A stretch of DNA of 64,000 nt from Chryseobacterium jejuense. Lineage in GTDB: Bacteria > Bacteroidota > Bacteroidia > Flavobacteriales > Weeksellaceae. The stretch covers positions 1 through 64,000 of the forward strand of contig NZ_JAGIPR010000006.1 in the NCBI RefSeq assembly GCF_017877355.1, read 5' to 3'. Both the position numbers and the translations under genes were made by a program. Shown here one piece after another: positions 17,675 to 27,295 of this stretch (position 1 is its first letter; each line of letters begins with the position of its first letter). The notes under the pieces are model-generated. The model saw only the letters and a list, made by a program, of their open reading frames with translations. It was not told the DNA's origin and ran no database searches.

Positions 17675-18307
17675 ATGGCAACCTATGAAAGTCTCATCAA
17701 GATTAAAGGCTCTGTGGGAGATCTTGTTTTTTATACTCTGAATGGCAAAAATGTGGTTCGGAAAAAAAGCGGGTTCAATAAGAAGGCTTTTAAAAAAGAT
17801 CCGTCTTATGAAAAGGTAAGGCAAAACAGCTCTGAATTCGGGCATTGTTCCAAAACAGGAAAGATCATCAGAAACAGTCTGGACATTTACCTTAAAGAAA
17901 CAGGAGATACCCTACTCTACCAGAGGTTTGCCAAGCTGATGACTGAAATAAAGGATTTGGATATAATTTCTGAAAGAGGAAAACGGACAGTTGAAAACGG
18001 GCTTAAGACTGATGAAGGGAAAAAGTGTCTAAGAGCCTTTCAGTTTGGTGAAATAAAAAATGTATTGACAGAGATTGAACGTAAGAACGATCTCCTTTAT
18101 GTAAATAGCAATCAATCCCAAAAAGCAACGATAATTACTTTAAAGCTGGATTCAGAAAACTATACGGTTGAAAAGACTGAAGAAGACTTGTCTTTGAATC
18201 AAGATCCGGTATCTTTTAAAAAGTATTTTTCAGAAGATGATGTAGTCCTCTATTTTTTAGTACTAAAGAATCAAAGTAATGAAATATCCCATATGGGATT
18301 TGTATAA
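17675..18307 (+). CDS. Conserved hypothetical protein, 210 residues
   Basis: I do not recognise a named domain. The protein is soluble and basic in its first 60 residues (YTLNGKNVVRKKSGFNKKAFKKDPSYEKVRQNSSEFG), and its start, MATYESLIKIKGSVGDLVFYT, resembles short proteins seen repeatedly in Flavobacteriia genomes. No signal peptide or membrane segment is present. It has its own promoter and ends at a terminator shared with the convergent lipoprotein gene. Confidence 0.75.
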   Translation: MATYESLIKIKGSVGDLVFYTLNGKNVVRKKSGFNKKAFKKDPSYEKVRQNSSEFGHCSKTGKIIRNSLDIYLKETGDTLLYQRFAKLMTEIKDLDIISERGKRTVENGLKTDEGKKCLRAFQFGEIKNVLTEIERKNDLLYVNSNQSQKATIITLKLDSENYTVEKTEEDLSLNQDPVSFKKYFSEDDVVLYFLVLKNQSNEISHMGFV

Positions 18308-18310
18308 ATA

Positions 18311-18340
18311 AAAAAACCTGCAAATCTGCAGGTTTTTGTT
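18311..18340. terminator. Bidirectional terminator
   Basis: AAAAACCTGCA and TGCAGGTTTTT form a perfect stem with A and T runs on both sides. It serves the convergent genes ending at 18307 (plus) and 18341 (minus). Confidence 0.85.
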
Positions 18341-18709
18341 TTATTTCTTTTCTCCTTTCCAGGTTCCGTATTGTGCCGGAGTTGGAAGTGTATTAGACCA
18401 GCTTCCATTTCCTTTTTTATCCGGATTAAGTTTTCCTTTAAATTCTCCTTTTGACGGAAGGCCAACTGTTCCTACCAGATCTCCGCTAGTACTTACATTA
18501 CCGGAAATATTATAATTTTCACTACTAACATCAGAATGCATGGTTCCTGATACTTTCCCTGTCTTATCAACCACAAAATTCCACACTCCTGTATCACCAC
18601 CTTCATAAGTTCCAGACCATGTTCCTACATAATCATAAATTGTATCATCGTCAGAGCTGCAACCGATAAATAAAAATGCCGTTAGTAAAAGTAAAAAAAG
18701 TTTCTTCAT
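18341..18709 (-). CDS. Small lipoprotein of unknown function
   Basis: The 122-residue product starts MKKLFLLLLTAFLFIGCSSDDD, a lipoprotein signal peptide with the cysteine at about residue 17 followed by an acidic stretch of the type linked to surface export of Bacteroidetes lipoproteins. The rest is rich in Gly, Ser and Thr with repeated YxGTWSGTYEGGDTG-like and GKVSGTMHSDVS segments, suggesting a small beta-sandwich or lipocalin-like fold. No enzymatic motif is seen. Confidence 0.75.
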   Translation of the reverse strand: MKKLFLLLLTAFLFIGCSSDDDTIYDYVGTWSGTYEGGDTGVWNFVVDKTGKVSGTMHSDVSSENYNISGNVSTSGDLVGTVGLPSKGEFKGKLNPDKKGNGSWSNTLPTPAQYGTWKGEKK

Positions 18710-19097
18710 AGTTTCAGTAGTTTTATAACCTAAAAATCCTGTTTTCTCTATTACATTCTATTAGGAATATTCTGTTATAGAGAATGAGCTTAATATTTAT
18801 TATTTTTTATTTCGTGCAAATCTACTAATTTTTTATTCAAATTATCTGAATTTTAATTAGTGGACAATATGTTTATTAAAAAGCAACATATTTCGGCTAA
18901 AATACAAATATTTTTCAAACAAAATAAGGAACATTAATTTTTGAGTTAATATTCAAAAGTCTTTATTTAAAATTTTCATCAATAAACACATATTACAATA
19001 TAAATTTAGATGTAACATATTTTTAATTAGTTTTTTATTCTCCATTAATACATATTTCTTACCTTAGTGAAAAATTTAACCGTATTTAAAAAATACC
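18710..19097. other. Divergent intergenic region, 388 bp
   Basis: Very AT-rich. A TAGATTTG box on the minus strand at 18817-18824 could serve the lipoprotein gene. A TACCTTAG box at 19060-19067, one base off consensus, could serve the secreted protein gene at 19098. No gene or repeat is evident. Confidence 0.4.
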
Positions 19098-19781
19098 ATG
19101 AAAACAAAGACTTTTTTTTTGACAGCACTTGCTTTGTGTAGTTTTGCAAGTGCACAAGTTGGAATTAACACAACGGCACCTACAAACACGTTGGACGTTA
19201 ACGGATCGGTAAGGGTAAGAGAACTTTCAAATTCTGAAAATAAAATCGTTGCTGCTAATGCCCAAGGAGTTCTGACACTCCTCTCTCCGGAAGAAATTTT
19301 TGCTCCTAAAGCTTTATTAAATACTTCCATGTCTTCCAATGAACAAAGATTCACAGTATACGAAGGAAAATGTTTTCAACCTGGAGACAATGCTTCTTCC
19401 TGTACAATTTCTTTAAATCATTATACCTCCTGCGCAGGCTTTACCAACCCTGTAGACACACAAGTCGTGGTGGTACAAGGTATTAATACAGCTAATGGTC
19501 AATTCTTAGGTTCATGGACTGCCAGATATATTGATAACAAAGGATTTTCAAATACTTCCGCTGTTGCCAACCAAACGGCACCGGATTATCCCAGAATTTC
19601 CTATCCAGCAACTAATTCTGCAAATTATTTAGGAAGCGGAAGTTTTAATGGGCAGTGTAATACAGATCTGGTAACAACTATTAACCAAACAACCGGAGAT
19701 ATAAAAATAGAATCTGTAAAAAGAAGTATGTATGCACATCTTGTATACCTTCTTAACATCGCCCGTTCAAGAAGTTTATAA
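19098..19781 (+). CDS. Secreted protein with adhesin-like N-terminus
   Basis: A signal peptide (MKTKTFFLTALALCSFASAQ) is followed by VGINTTAPTNTLDVNGSVRVREL, a stretch found at the start of many secreted Chryseobacterium proteins with phage-tail or adhesin-like heads. The remainder (about 70-227) has four cysteines in the C-x-I-x-L and SCAG region and no catalytic motif I recognise. It stands alone between a 388-bp AT-rich gap and a terminator. Confidence 0.75.
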   Translation: MKTKTFFLTALALCSFASAQVGINTTAPTNTLDVNGSVRVRELSNSENKIVAANAQGVLTLLSPEEIFAPKALLNTSMSSNEQRFTVYEGKCFQPGDNASSCTISLNHYTSCAGFTNPVDTQVVVVQGINTANGQFLGSWTARYIDNKGFSNTSAVANQTAPDYPRISYPATNSANYLGSGSFNGQCNTDLVTTINQTTGDIKIESVKRSMYAHLVYLLNIARSRSL

Positions 19782-19841
19782 TATGATATTTAAAGTAAAA
19801 CTATACCTTAAGGAAAAGTAAAGCTTTCTCCTGAATTCAAT

Positions 19842-19871
19842 AAAAAAGACTGATTGTAATCAGTCTTTTTC
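19842..19871. terminator. Bidirectional terminator
   Basis: AAAAAGACTGA and TCAGTCTTTTT form a perfect 11-bp stem with a 6-base loop between two convergent genes (ending at 19781 plus and 19904 minus). Confidence 0.85.
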
Positions 19872-19903
19872 TATTGGTATATAAGCTATAATGTTCAATA
19901 TTT

Positions 19904-21661
19904 TTATTGGATACTTTTTGCCCAGTCATCCATATAATTTTCAAAAACAGTGAGAGGCATTGCCCCACCTTTCAGAATCGTATCATGAAAATTTCTGATG
20001 TTAAACCTGGTACCTAGCTGAGCTTTATATTTGTCACGCAGTTCTTTTATTTTCAATTCACCAATCTTATAAGAAAGTGCCTGCGCGGGGTTTGCCATAT
20101 ACCTTTCTATTTCAGCAGTGGCAAACTGTTCGGAAACAGGTTCGTTATCCAGCATATATTTAATGGCATCTTCACGGGTCATTTTCCCGGTGTGTAATCC
20201 AGAATCCACCACTAAACGGATTGCGCGGTGCATCTCTGTGCCTAATGCTCCTAACTGATGATAAGGATTGGTATACACACCCAGATCTTTTCCCAAAGAT
20301 TCGGTATATAACGCCCACCCTTCTACAAATGCTCCGTTCATATACTTTTGTCGAAATTCCGGAACAGAGGTATTTTCATATTGAATGCTGATCTGATAAT
20401 GATGCCCGGGAATGGCTTCGTGTAAAAATACACTTTCCATATCCATATTGGTGATGTTGATTTTTGTTGGATCTAAAATAGGCGCATAAAAAATACCTGG
20501 ACGGTTGGCGGGAAGATTTCCCGGAAAATATTGTGGTGAAGCTGATGCTGCTCTAAACTCTTCAGTTTTACGGATTTCAAAAGGTGTTTTAGGGGTAATT
20601 CCAAAATACTTTGGTAAATTGGGTTTTATCTTATCATGAACGCTCTGATAAGCTTCTAAGACTTCTTTGTCCGTTTTGAAAGGCATGAACTGCTTATCGG
20701 TTTTCATAAATTCAAATAATTCAGGAAGTGAGCCTTTAAAACTGATAGATTTTTTAATTTTTTCCATTTCAGCAGTGATTCTTGCCACTTCTGATAAGCC
20801 TAACTGATATATTTCCTCCGGATCTTTATCAACGGTTACCATTGAAAAAATATAGTCTTTATACATTTCTTTTCCATTGGCAAAAACATTGATTCCTGAA
20901 GAAGAGCGGGCTTTCGGCAGATATTCATTCTGGAAAAAATCTGCGAGCTTCTGTATGGATGAGAAAACATTTTTGGCAAGAACATTTTTAAATTCTGCGT
21001 TTAAACGGTTTTGCTCTTCTTTTGAGAAATCTTTAGGAAAATTCTTTACAGGTTCATAAAAAGAGGACTGATCATTATTTTTTGCCAGGCTTTGTAGCTG
21101 GGGAATGATTTTCACCACCAAAGATTTTGGTAAAACAATGCCTTCTTTGATGCCTTTTCGCATATTTTGTATAGAAACGTCTGTCCATCTTGAAAATGCC
21201 TGGCAGCGTTTCAGCCAATTATCATAATCTTTTACGGTTTTGAAAGGCTGAGCTGAACTGCCGGAGCCTAACATTGCCATATAGGTAGGAATACTTCCCA
21301 TCTGGTTGATAGGCATATATTCTTCATGGTATTTTTCTGTCTTCAGGGCAATTTGAACCTCATTCTCCATAATGCCCAGAGAAATACGGTCTTCTTTATT
21401 CAGATCCTGATTTTCAAAAGTCTTCAGAAGATTAGCATATTTCAGATAAAAGTCGTGGATTTTTTTGAGCTGAGTTTCATCATCAGCAGGAAGCTGATCA
21501 TTATAGCCATCAATACCGTTAAAAGTTGCATTTAATGGGCTCAATACATTTGATTCTTTATAGTATTGATCAAAAATCTGATGCAATTGAGTATTCTTTT
21601 GCTGTGCACTCATACAGGAAACGATAACAGTGCTGAGTAAAGCCAGTTTATGTTTCATCAT
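19904..21661 (-). CDS. DUF885 family protein, probable exported metallopeptidase
   Basis: The 585-residue protein has a signal peptide (LALLSTVIVSCMSAQQ); the Cys there might alternatively serve as a lipidation site. The C-terminal part contains ESVFLHEAIPGHHYQISI, a His-Glu-His-His metal motif typical of the DUF885 family, which is related to M3-like peptidases, and FVEGWALYTESLG with the downstream Glu. It ends with the conserved GGAMPLTVFENYMDDW. Substrates are not known, and peptidase activity is inferred from the family. Confidence 0.88.
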   Translation of the reverse strand: MMKHKLALLSTVIVSCMSAQQKNTQLHQIFDQYYKESNVLSPLNATFNGIDGYNDQLPADDETQLKKIHDFYLKYANLLKTFENQDLNKEDRISLGIMENEVQIALKTEKYHEEYMPINQMGSIPTYMAMLGSGSSAQPFKTVKDYDNWLKRCQAFSRWTDVSIQNMRKGIKEGIVLPKSLVVKIIPQLQSLAKNNDQSSFYEPVKNFPKDFSKEEQNRLNAEFKNVLAKNVFSSIQKLADFFQNEYLPKARSSSGINVFANGKEMYKDYIFSMVTVDKDPEEIYQLGLSEVARITAEMEKIKKSISFKGSLPELFEFMKTDKQFMPFKTDKEVLEAYQSVHDKIKPNLPKYFGITPKTPFEIRKTEEFRAASASPQYFPGNLPANRPGIFYAPILDPTKINITNMDMESVFLHEAIPGHHYQISIQYENTSVPEFRQKYMNGAFVEGWALYTESLGKDLGVYTNPYHQLGALGTEMHRAIRLVVDSGLHTGKMTREDAIKYMLDNEPVSEQFATAEIERYMANPAQALSYKIGELKIKELRDKYKAQLGTRFNIRNFHDTILKGGAMPLTVFENYMDDWAKSIQ

Positions 21662-21899
21662 ATCTTTATTAGTTTATTTATAAGAACTCTAAAAATACGT
21701 TAATTATTCAATACATAAACTAATTGATAGTTTGAAATTCTAAGAGACCTTTTATCTAATTACTAAATGATTTTTAAAGAAAAGATATGATCATTCCTAT
21801 AAAGCTACAAAAAAGTAAAAATATCTCTTAGTTTTTAGCTGGTACTTTTAAGAAATCTTTGTTTCCAATTACATTTCTTCTCACTTAAGGGAAAAAAGT

Positions 21900-21907
21900 T
21901 ATCTTTG
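21900..21907 (+). promoter_or_regulatory. Promoter -7 box of the 72-residue protein gene
   Basis: TATCTTTG lies 20 bp before the ATG at 21928 and fits TAnnTTTG. Confidence 0.5.
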
Positions 21908-21927
21908 AAAGAATTAAATTTTTAATC

Positions 21928-22146
21928 ATGAAAGAAAAAATCGTTCAGATTACCCATTCTACAGGAAAATATACGTTGGATGTAGCCCCTGGCAGGCTTA
22001 ATGAAATGCAGGAACAAATTGACAGATGTTTAAATAATGAACAAGCAGCTATTGTTGTTAGAAATGATAATGGAGAACAGTTTATTTATCCATCAGAACT
22101 TTTGAAAAACAGCTTTATTGCAATCCTTGACAAAGTTACAACTTAA
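21928..22146 (+). CDS. Small hypothetical protein, 72 residues
   Basis: The product is soluble, with MKEKIVQITHSTGKYTLDVAP followed by a helix (RLNEMQEQIDRCLNNEQ) and a beta-rich end (AAIVVRNDNGEQFIYPSELLKNSF). No known domain is recognised. A -7 box and good codon use support it as a real gene. It stands alone. Confidence 0.65.
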   Translation: MKEKIVQITHSTGKYTLDVAPGRLNEMQEQIDRCLNNEQAAIVVRNDNGEQFIYPSELLKNSFIAILDKVTT

Positions 22147-22242
22147 GTATTATAGTAAAGTCCCTCTATTAAGGGCCTGTTTTACTTATAGGTAGTAAAA
22201 ATTCCATTAAGCTTTAAAATTTCAAAAATATTCATACAAATA

Positions 22243-22273
22243 GTTGTACATATCATTTAAATACTTACTTTTG
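22243..22273 (+). promoter_or_regulatory. Promoter of tRNA-Ala
   Basis: GTTG (core 22244-22246), a 19-bp spacer and TACTTTTG (22266-22273) match the Bacteroidetes consensus. The tRNA begins 16 bp after the -7 box. Confidence 0.6.
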
Positions 22274-22288
22274 TACCGCTTCAAAAAT

Positions 22289-22362
22289 GGGGGATTGGCG
22301 CAGTTGGCTAGCGCGTTTGACTGGCAGTCAAAAGGTCACGGGTTCGAATCCCGTATTCTCCA
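22289..22362 (+). tRNA. tRNA-Ala (anticodon GGC)
   Basis: A full cloverleaf of 74 bases can be drawn: acceptor GGGGGAT with ATTCTCC, D stem GCGC/GCGC, anticodon stem TTTGA/TCAAA with loop CTGGCAG (anticodon GGC), and T arm ACGGG-TTCGAAT-CCCGT. The G3-U70 wobble pair, the main alanine identity element, is present. The 3' CCA is not encoded. Confidence 0.95.
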
Positions 22363-23001
22363 CTGAGTGTATTTGAAAAAGTCTTCAAAATGTACTAAAA
22401 GCTGATTAATCCTGCAAAATTTAATTTTTTGCAGGATTTTTTTTGAACAAGAAAATGCAGATTTTTCAAATAAACGGATCAAGCGCAAAAGTTGAGGACA
22501 AAATCGTGGCAATTTTTAAATTTAAAAGAATAACAACACAGTAATAAGAGCACTGATATAGATCTTTAGCATTATCCTGCACAAAGGTACTGAAGATAAT
22601 ATCCAGGTGTACATTTTTTATTAAATGCACTTGTTCTAACTTTTCTATTGAAGTTTTTTATGACTTAAATATTTTAACTCGACGTTAAACACAACAATAA
22701 TTCTCTATCAATAGATTTAAAAGATAAAAATATGATAAAATGTAAAAATTTGCTGATATTTCTCAACATTTTTTACAAAATAAATGTTTATATTATCAAC
22801 AAAACAGACTCGTTTTGGTTAAAATTATTGATATAACAAACTACAAATTAAAGTGTTAAATAAAGTTAATATATCATAAAATAACCATCAATCATGCTCA
22901 GTATTCGACGTTTACAAAATCGTGTAAAAAAGATTTAATACTTAATTAAAAAATAAAGTTTCATCTTTGCAGCCTTAAAATCAAACACGCTAGTTTATTA
23001 C
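22363..23001. other. Gap between tRNA-Ala and the TonB receptor gene
   Basis: The 639-bp region holds the terminator at 22408-22444 and then AT-rich DNA without a convincing gene. A CATCTTTG box (22962-22969), one base off consensus, may drive the receptor gene. No integrase, att duplication of the tRNA 3' end or known riboswitch was recognised. Confidence 0.4.
22408..22444 (+). terminator. Terminator after tRNA-Ala
   Basis: AATCCTGCAAAA and TTTTGCAGGATT form a 12-bp perfect stem followed by eight or so Ts. Confidence 0.9.
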
Positions 23002-25602
23002 ATGAGCATTATTTTGAAAAAGCGTTTACTTATAGCGCTTGTATTACCAACGGCCGCCTTGTATTATGGGCAGAGTACGAAGGATTCTTTAGAAAGATCT
23101 AAATCTATTGATGAGGTGATGTTGGTAGGTAGAAACCTTTCCCAAACAGCCAAAGAGAGAAAAACACCTGTTGCAGTTTCCAATATTAAGGCAGCTGAAA
23201 TTCAGGAGAAATTGGGAAACAGAGAGTTCCCTGAAATTATGAAGTCTACCCCTTCGGTATACGTTACTAAAGTAGGTGGCGGATTTGGAGACAGTAGAAT
23301 TAACATGAGAGGTTTTGATGGTGCCAATATTGCGGTAATCATCAACGGACAGCCTGTTAATGATATGCAGGGAGGTACCGTTTACTGGTCTAACTGGACG
23401 GGGCTAGCAGATATTGCGAGCTCTATTCAGATTCAGAGAGGTTTGGGAGCTTCTAAATTTGTAGTTCCTTCTGTTGGAGGAACAATCAATATTGTAACTA
23501 AAGCTACCGATTCTGAGCAGAGAGCAATGATTAAAGCAGAAGCAGGTAACGACAATTACTCAAAACTTTCAGCGATGTACTCTTCCGGGTTGAAAAACAA
23601 ATGGGCAACTACTGTATTACTTTCCCGTTGGCAAGGTGATGGTTACATCAACGGAACTAAAGGTGAAGGGTATTCATGGTTTTTCTCTACAGGATTTAAG
23701 CCGAATGAAAAACATGCGTTCAACTTCATTGCAACGGGTGCACCACAGGTACACGACACAAGAAGATCTTCGGCAACCGGAGCTAATGTAGCAACTTTGC
23801 AGCAGTTCGAAACGTATGGAAGAAGATACAATCCACAAACAGGAATGTTGAATGGTTCTCAATTCAATTTAGCGCCGAACTTCTACCACAAGCCAATTGC
23901 TTCATTAAACTGGGACTGGAATATTAATGACAACCTGAAATTATCCACAGTTGTTTACGGTTCTTGGGGACGTGGTGGTGGTGGTACCGGACTTAACGGT
24001 TCCATTAAAAACGCTAAAGATCAAACCATGAATTTCATGAATAGTAATGATGGTACTATCAATTGGGATATGATTTACCGTTATAACAGAGGTGGTTCAG
24101 TAACAGATTACAATGGAAATACTTTCCAGAAATCTGCTTTTATTGCCCCTACAGGTTCCCCTGCTGATTATAATGGACAAAACGTTGCTACTTTAAACGG
24201 AACTACTGGTATCATTAGAAAACAAAGTATTAATGCTCATGACTGGTACGGAGTAATTGCGGACCTTAATTATAAAAAGAACAACTGGACTTTTAATGGA
24301 GGGATCGACCTTAAGACTTACAAAGGAGCTCTTTATGATATTACTACTGATTTACTAGGATCAGATGCTTTATTTGTTAAAAGTACAGTGAATGCTCCAA
24401 ACGGTTATTATGTTGACCGTACGGTAAAACCTGAACCTTTAACGAAGACAGGTGATACTCAAAAAGTGTCTATTCACAATGAAGGTCTTGTAAAATGGGC
24501 TGGTGTATATGGAATGGTTGAATATAGCTCTGAAAAGCTAAGCGCATCTGTTCAGGCATCCGTTTCTGAGCAGTATTACAAGAGAAGAGACTATATGTTG
24601 TACACTCCTGGTAACCAAGAAACCAAATGGTATCACAAAACAGGTTATATTGTAAAGGGAGGAGCTAACTATAACATTGATGATCATCATAATGTATTTT
24701 TCAATGCAGGAGTTATTTCAAGACAGCCGTTATTTAATGCATTATTCCCATCTAACCAGAACATCTACAATGATGCAAAGAATGAAAGAATTTTCTCTTT
24801 AGAGTTAGGATATGGTTTCAAGTCCCGTTATATAGATGTTAACATCAACGCGTACAGAACGCAGTGGGATGACAGATTCATTTCAAGAACATTCAATGCA
24901 GGAGCTGCAGATGTTGCTAAATTCTCCCAATTAAAGCTTGGAAATGCTTATTTCTACAATGCTCTGAACGTTGGACAACTTCACCAGGGTGTTGAATTGG
25001 AAGCGAAAGCAAGACCTTTTGCTAACCTTAGATTAAGAGGAATGGTTTCATTTGGAAACTGGAAATACAAAGGAAATGCTAACTTCAACATTCTTGATGT
25101 TCAAAGCAACCAGGAAGTTGCCGGAACAACAGGGATGATCAATATTAAAGATCTGAAAGTTGGAGATGCTGCACAAACAACAGCAAGTTTAGGAGTTGAT
25201 TATAACATTACCAAAGCATTCAGTATTGATGCAAACTGGGAATATTATGACAAATTATATGCACAGTTCAACCCTATCAATTTCCTTACAGAAGCTGACA
25301 GAGAAAGAGGAATTGTAAAATTACCAAGCTACAACCTATTTGATGTAGGAGCGAGTTACAAATTTGAAATCGGGCAGAAAAAATCTTTAACATTAAGAGC
25401 GAACGTTTACAACTTGTTCAACAAATATTATATTTCTGAACTAAGTTCTAATATCCACGCTACTGATAAGATTGGTTCTGGTCCGGATAAAGGAAAAACA
25501 TACCAGGAAGCTGGCAGAGTTTATCAGGGTGTTGCTGATGCCAATACAGGTTTCTTAGGATTCGGAAGAACGTGGTCTGTGGCTGCGACTTTCAGATTCT
25601 AA
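23002..25602 (+). CDS. TonB-dependent outer membrane receptor
   Basis: The 866-residue protein has a signal peptide (LIALVLPTAALYYGQ), a TonB-box-like SIDEVMLVG, a plug domain (about 50-160; ERKTPVAVSNIKAAEIQEK, RGFDGANIAVIINGQPVNDMQGG, VGGTINIVTK) and a C-terminal 22-strand barrel ending in the aromatic ...WSVAATFRF. There is no carboxypeptidase-like N-terminal extension and no SusD partner nearby, so it is more likely an iron-complex or small-molecule receptor than a glycan one. It is monocistronic, with a terminator downstream. Confidence 0.93.
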   Translation: MSIILKKRLLIALVLPTAALYYGQSTKDSLERSKSIDEVMLVGRNLSQTAKERKTPVAVSNIKAAEIQEKLGNREFPEIMKSTPSVYVTKVGGGFGDSRINMRGFDGANIAVIINGQPVNDMQGGTVYWSNWTGLADIASSIQIQRGLGASKFVVPSVGGTINIVTKATDSEQRAMIKAEAGNDNYSKLSAMYSSGLKNKWATTVLLSRWQGDGYINGTKGEGYSWFFSTGFKPNEKHAFNFIATGAPQVHDTRRSSATGANVATLQQFETYGRRYNPQTGMLNGSQFNLAPNFYHKPIASLNWDWNINDNLKLSTVVYGSWGRGGGGTGLNGSIKNAKDQTMNFMNSNDGTINWDMIYRYNRGGSVTDYNGNTFQKSAFIAPTGSPADYNGQNVATLNGTTGIIRKQSINAHDWYGVIADLNYKKNNWTFNGGIDLKTYKGALYDITTDLLGSDALFVKSTVNAPNGYYVDRTVKPEPLTKTGDTQKVSIHNEGLVKWAGVYGMVEYSSEKLSASVQASVSEQYYKRRDYMLYTPGNQETKWYHKTGYIVKGGANYNIDDHHNVFFNAGVISRQPLFNALFPSNQNIYNDAKNERIFSLELGYGFKSRYIDVNINAYRTQWDDRFISRTFNAGAADVAKFSQLKLGNAYFYNALNVGQLHQGVELEAKARPFANLRLRGMVSFGNWKYKGNANFNILDVQSNQEVAGTTGMINIKDLKVGDAAQTTASLGVDYNITKAFSIDANWEYYDKLYAQFNPINFLTEADRERGIVKLPSYNLFDVGASYKFEIGQKKSLTLRANVYNLFNKYYISELSSNIHATDKIGSGPDKGKTYQEAGRVYQGVADANTGFLGFGRTWSVAATFRF

Positions 25603-25625
25603 TTATACCATCTGAATATAAAACA

Positions 25626-25662
25626 ATTGAACCCGTCACTTTTGGCGGGTTCTTTTCTTTTA
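25626..25662 (+). terminator. Terminator of the TonB receptor gene
   Basis: GAACCCG, a ten-base loop and CGGGTTC form a 7-bp stem followed by TTTTCTTTT. Confidence 0.75.
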
Positions 25663-25737
25663 GATGTTGTTACACTCTCCTATTTTGTAAAGAAATAAGT
25701 GATAAATTAGACAAAACTAAAAATCATTTCTATTGTA

Positions 25738-26373
25738 ATGGACAAAGAAACTATACATTATATCATAACCTATTTCAGTAATCTGATGACTAATCGCGAG
25801 AAATTAGCACTGAAATCTCATATGTTTACTTATAAAACTTCTGATAACCCTGAAATGAGAAAGATACTCACAAAGAGAAACTGGATAAGTTCTGATCCTG
25901 AAATAACCTCTCTTCTTCAGAATGACTATGATGAATTCGAATTAAAAATAGTTCAAAGAATAATGGCCGAAACTCCGGAAAAAGTATTTTTTAATAACTG
26001 CTCTCAATGTAATAAATTGGCCCGTACTCCTTATGCCAAGCAATGTAGATTTTGCGGATACAGCTGGCATAATCTGGTGGCAAAATTTAAAATTGATAGT
26101 GTCTTCCAGCTTACCAACAGAAGTTTTTATATGCTTGGGGAAATTGTAGAAGGAGAAATAAATCCATATCAATTGATGGATTTAACGGTATTAGGGCTTC
26201 ATAAAAAAATTAAAATTGAATCTATTGAATTGGGTGACAAACCAAATAACGGAAAGCCATGGAATGGTATTGGACTTGGAACCAATGAACTCACAGAAGA
26301 AGATAAACTATATTTAAAACAACAATCTTTTCTTCATCCCATAATCAATATCATTACAACTCAACCAATTTAA
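25738..26373 (+). CDS. Hypothetical protein with a four-cysteine zinc ribbon
   Basis: The 211-residue product is soluble. Around residues 83-105 it has NNCSQCNKLARTPYAKQCRFCGYSWH, a CxxC-x15-CxxC zinc ribbon. The N-terminal 75 residues are helical and lysine-rich. The C-terminal third (MDLTVLGLHKKIKIESIEL) is not recognised. It is convergent with the minus-strand gene at 26354, and the two share 20 bp at their 3' ends. It may belong to the immunity block beyond, but nothing shows that directly. Confidence 0.7.
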   Translation: MDKETIHYIITYFSNLMTNREKLALKSHMFTYKTSDNPEMRKILTKRNWISSDPEITSLLQNDYDEFELKIVQRIMAETPEKVFFNNCSQCNKLARTPYAKQCRFCGYSWHNLVAKFKIDSVFQLTNRSFYMLGEIVEGEINPYQLMDLTVLGLHKKIKIESIELGDKPNNGKPWNGIGLGTNELTEEDKLYLKQQSFLHPIINIITTQPI

Positions 26374-27238
26374 TACTTAAATCCATATCAATCAGATAAG
26401 CAAGATGTTCATGCATTTTTTCGGTGAAATGAAGCTCAGCATTCATGATCTTACCGGTTGATTTTTCAAAATTGTATTTTGTTTTGACACTGAATTCAAA
26501 TTGGTCAATAGAGAATTCCTTCTCATTTTCATAAAGCTTTTTGATATGACTTTTAATGAGTTCTTCCCGGTTGTTCAACACGGAATGAAATTCTACAAAA
26601 AGGGTATTGTTTTCTTCTTCAAGCTTCACCAGTTTGAGCTGATAGCTATACTCCACTCCCTGCATCAATCTGGAACGAATACTCAACGGACTGGATAAAA
26701 AACTGTAATGCTCATTAGGTGGAAATATCAGACTATAAACTTCCGGTAACAGAAGAATATACTGTAGGTTTTTCTTCAATTCTCCCTCAAAGCTTTTCAG
26801 TCCTTTTTCATAATTGGTAACAAATTTAACCTGATCTTTTTCTTCCGGGAAAACAAATGGTAACTTGTTTTCTTTCCATTCTTCCCAGCTCTTCCAAAGC
26901 TCATCTTTATTCTCAACAGAAAGTATCTTCCCATCGGTATTTCGTTTGATATAAATATTGCGGGAAATATCTGCAAGGGCAAGACTTTGCAGTAAAAAAG
27001 GCTTCATTGTATGGTCTTCCGTATCTCCTGTGATTTCCAGAAGCTTTATCCTATTGTAAATAAGATCTGATTCTTTCTGCTGGTCAAGAAACAGTTCAGA
27101 TGAGGTTTTTAAAGAAATTGGGGAATTTTCCTTACCCATCAGAAAGATATTCTCCACATTCAGGGTATATTCCTGCGAGAATTTTTCAAGTTGAAGAAGA
27201 GGAATATTTTCCCCAAAAAAGAAATTTGAAATACTCAT
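26354..27238 (-). CDS. Hypothetical protein at the end of the T6SS immunity block
   Basis: I do not recognise this 294-residue soluble protein. It is acidic and rich in Glu, Lys and Leu, with alternating helical (ILSVENKDELWKSWEEWKENK) and strand segments, no signal peptide and no membrane segment. It is the last gene in a minus-strand run that starts at vgrG and lies 57 bp downstream of the DUF4259 gene. Position suggests immunity or an accessory role in effector handling, but this is inference. Confidence 0.65.
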   Translation of the reverse strand: MSISNFFFGENIPLLQLEKFSQEYTLNVENIFLMGKENSPISLKTSSELFLDQQKESDLIYNRIKLLEITGDTEDHTMKPFLLQSLALADISRNIYIKRNTDGKILSVENKDELWKSWEEWKENKLPFVFPEEKDQVKFVTNYEKGLKSFEGELKKNLQYILLLPEVYSLIFPPNEHYSFLSSPLSIRSRLMQGVEYSYQLKLVKLEEENNTLFVEFHSVLNNREELIKSHIKKLYENEKEFSIDQFEFSVKTKYNFEKSTGKIMNAELHFTEKMHEHLAYLIDMDLSIKLVEL

Positions 27239-27295
27239 TACTTTATTTTGACTCCTGTCCAGTTTAAATGATCTTTTCTAAAAATGTTTTATTTA

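Noticed and set aside
22289..22440. tRNA-Ala as an integration site
   Set aside because: I saw no integrase gene and no repeated copy of the tRNA 3' end in the window.
22455..22544. 29-codon frame after the tRNA-Ala terminator
   Set aside because: Too short, no promoter and no family recognised, although its residue mix is not absurd.
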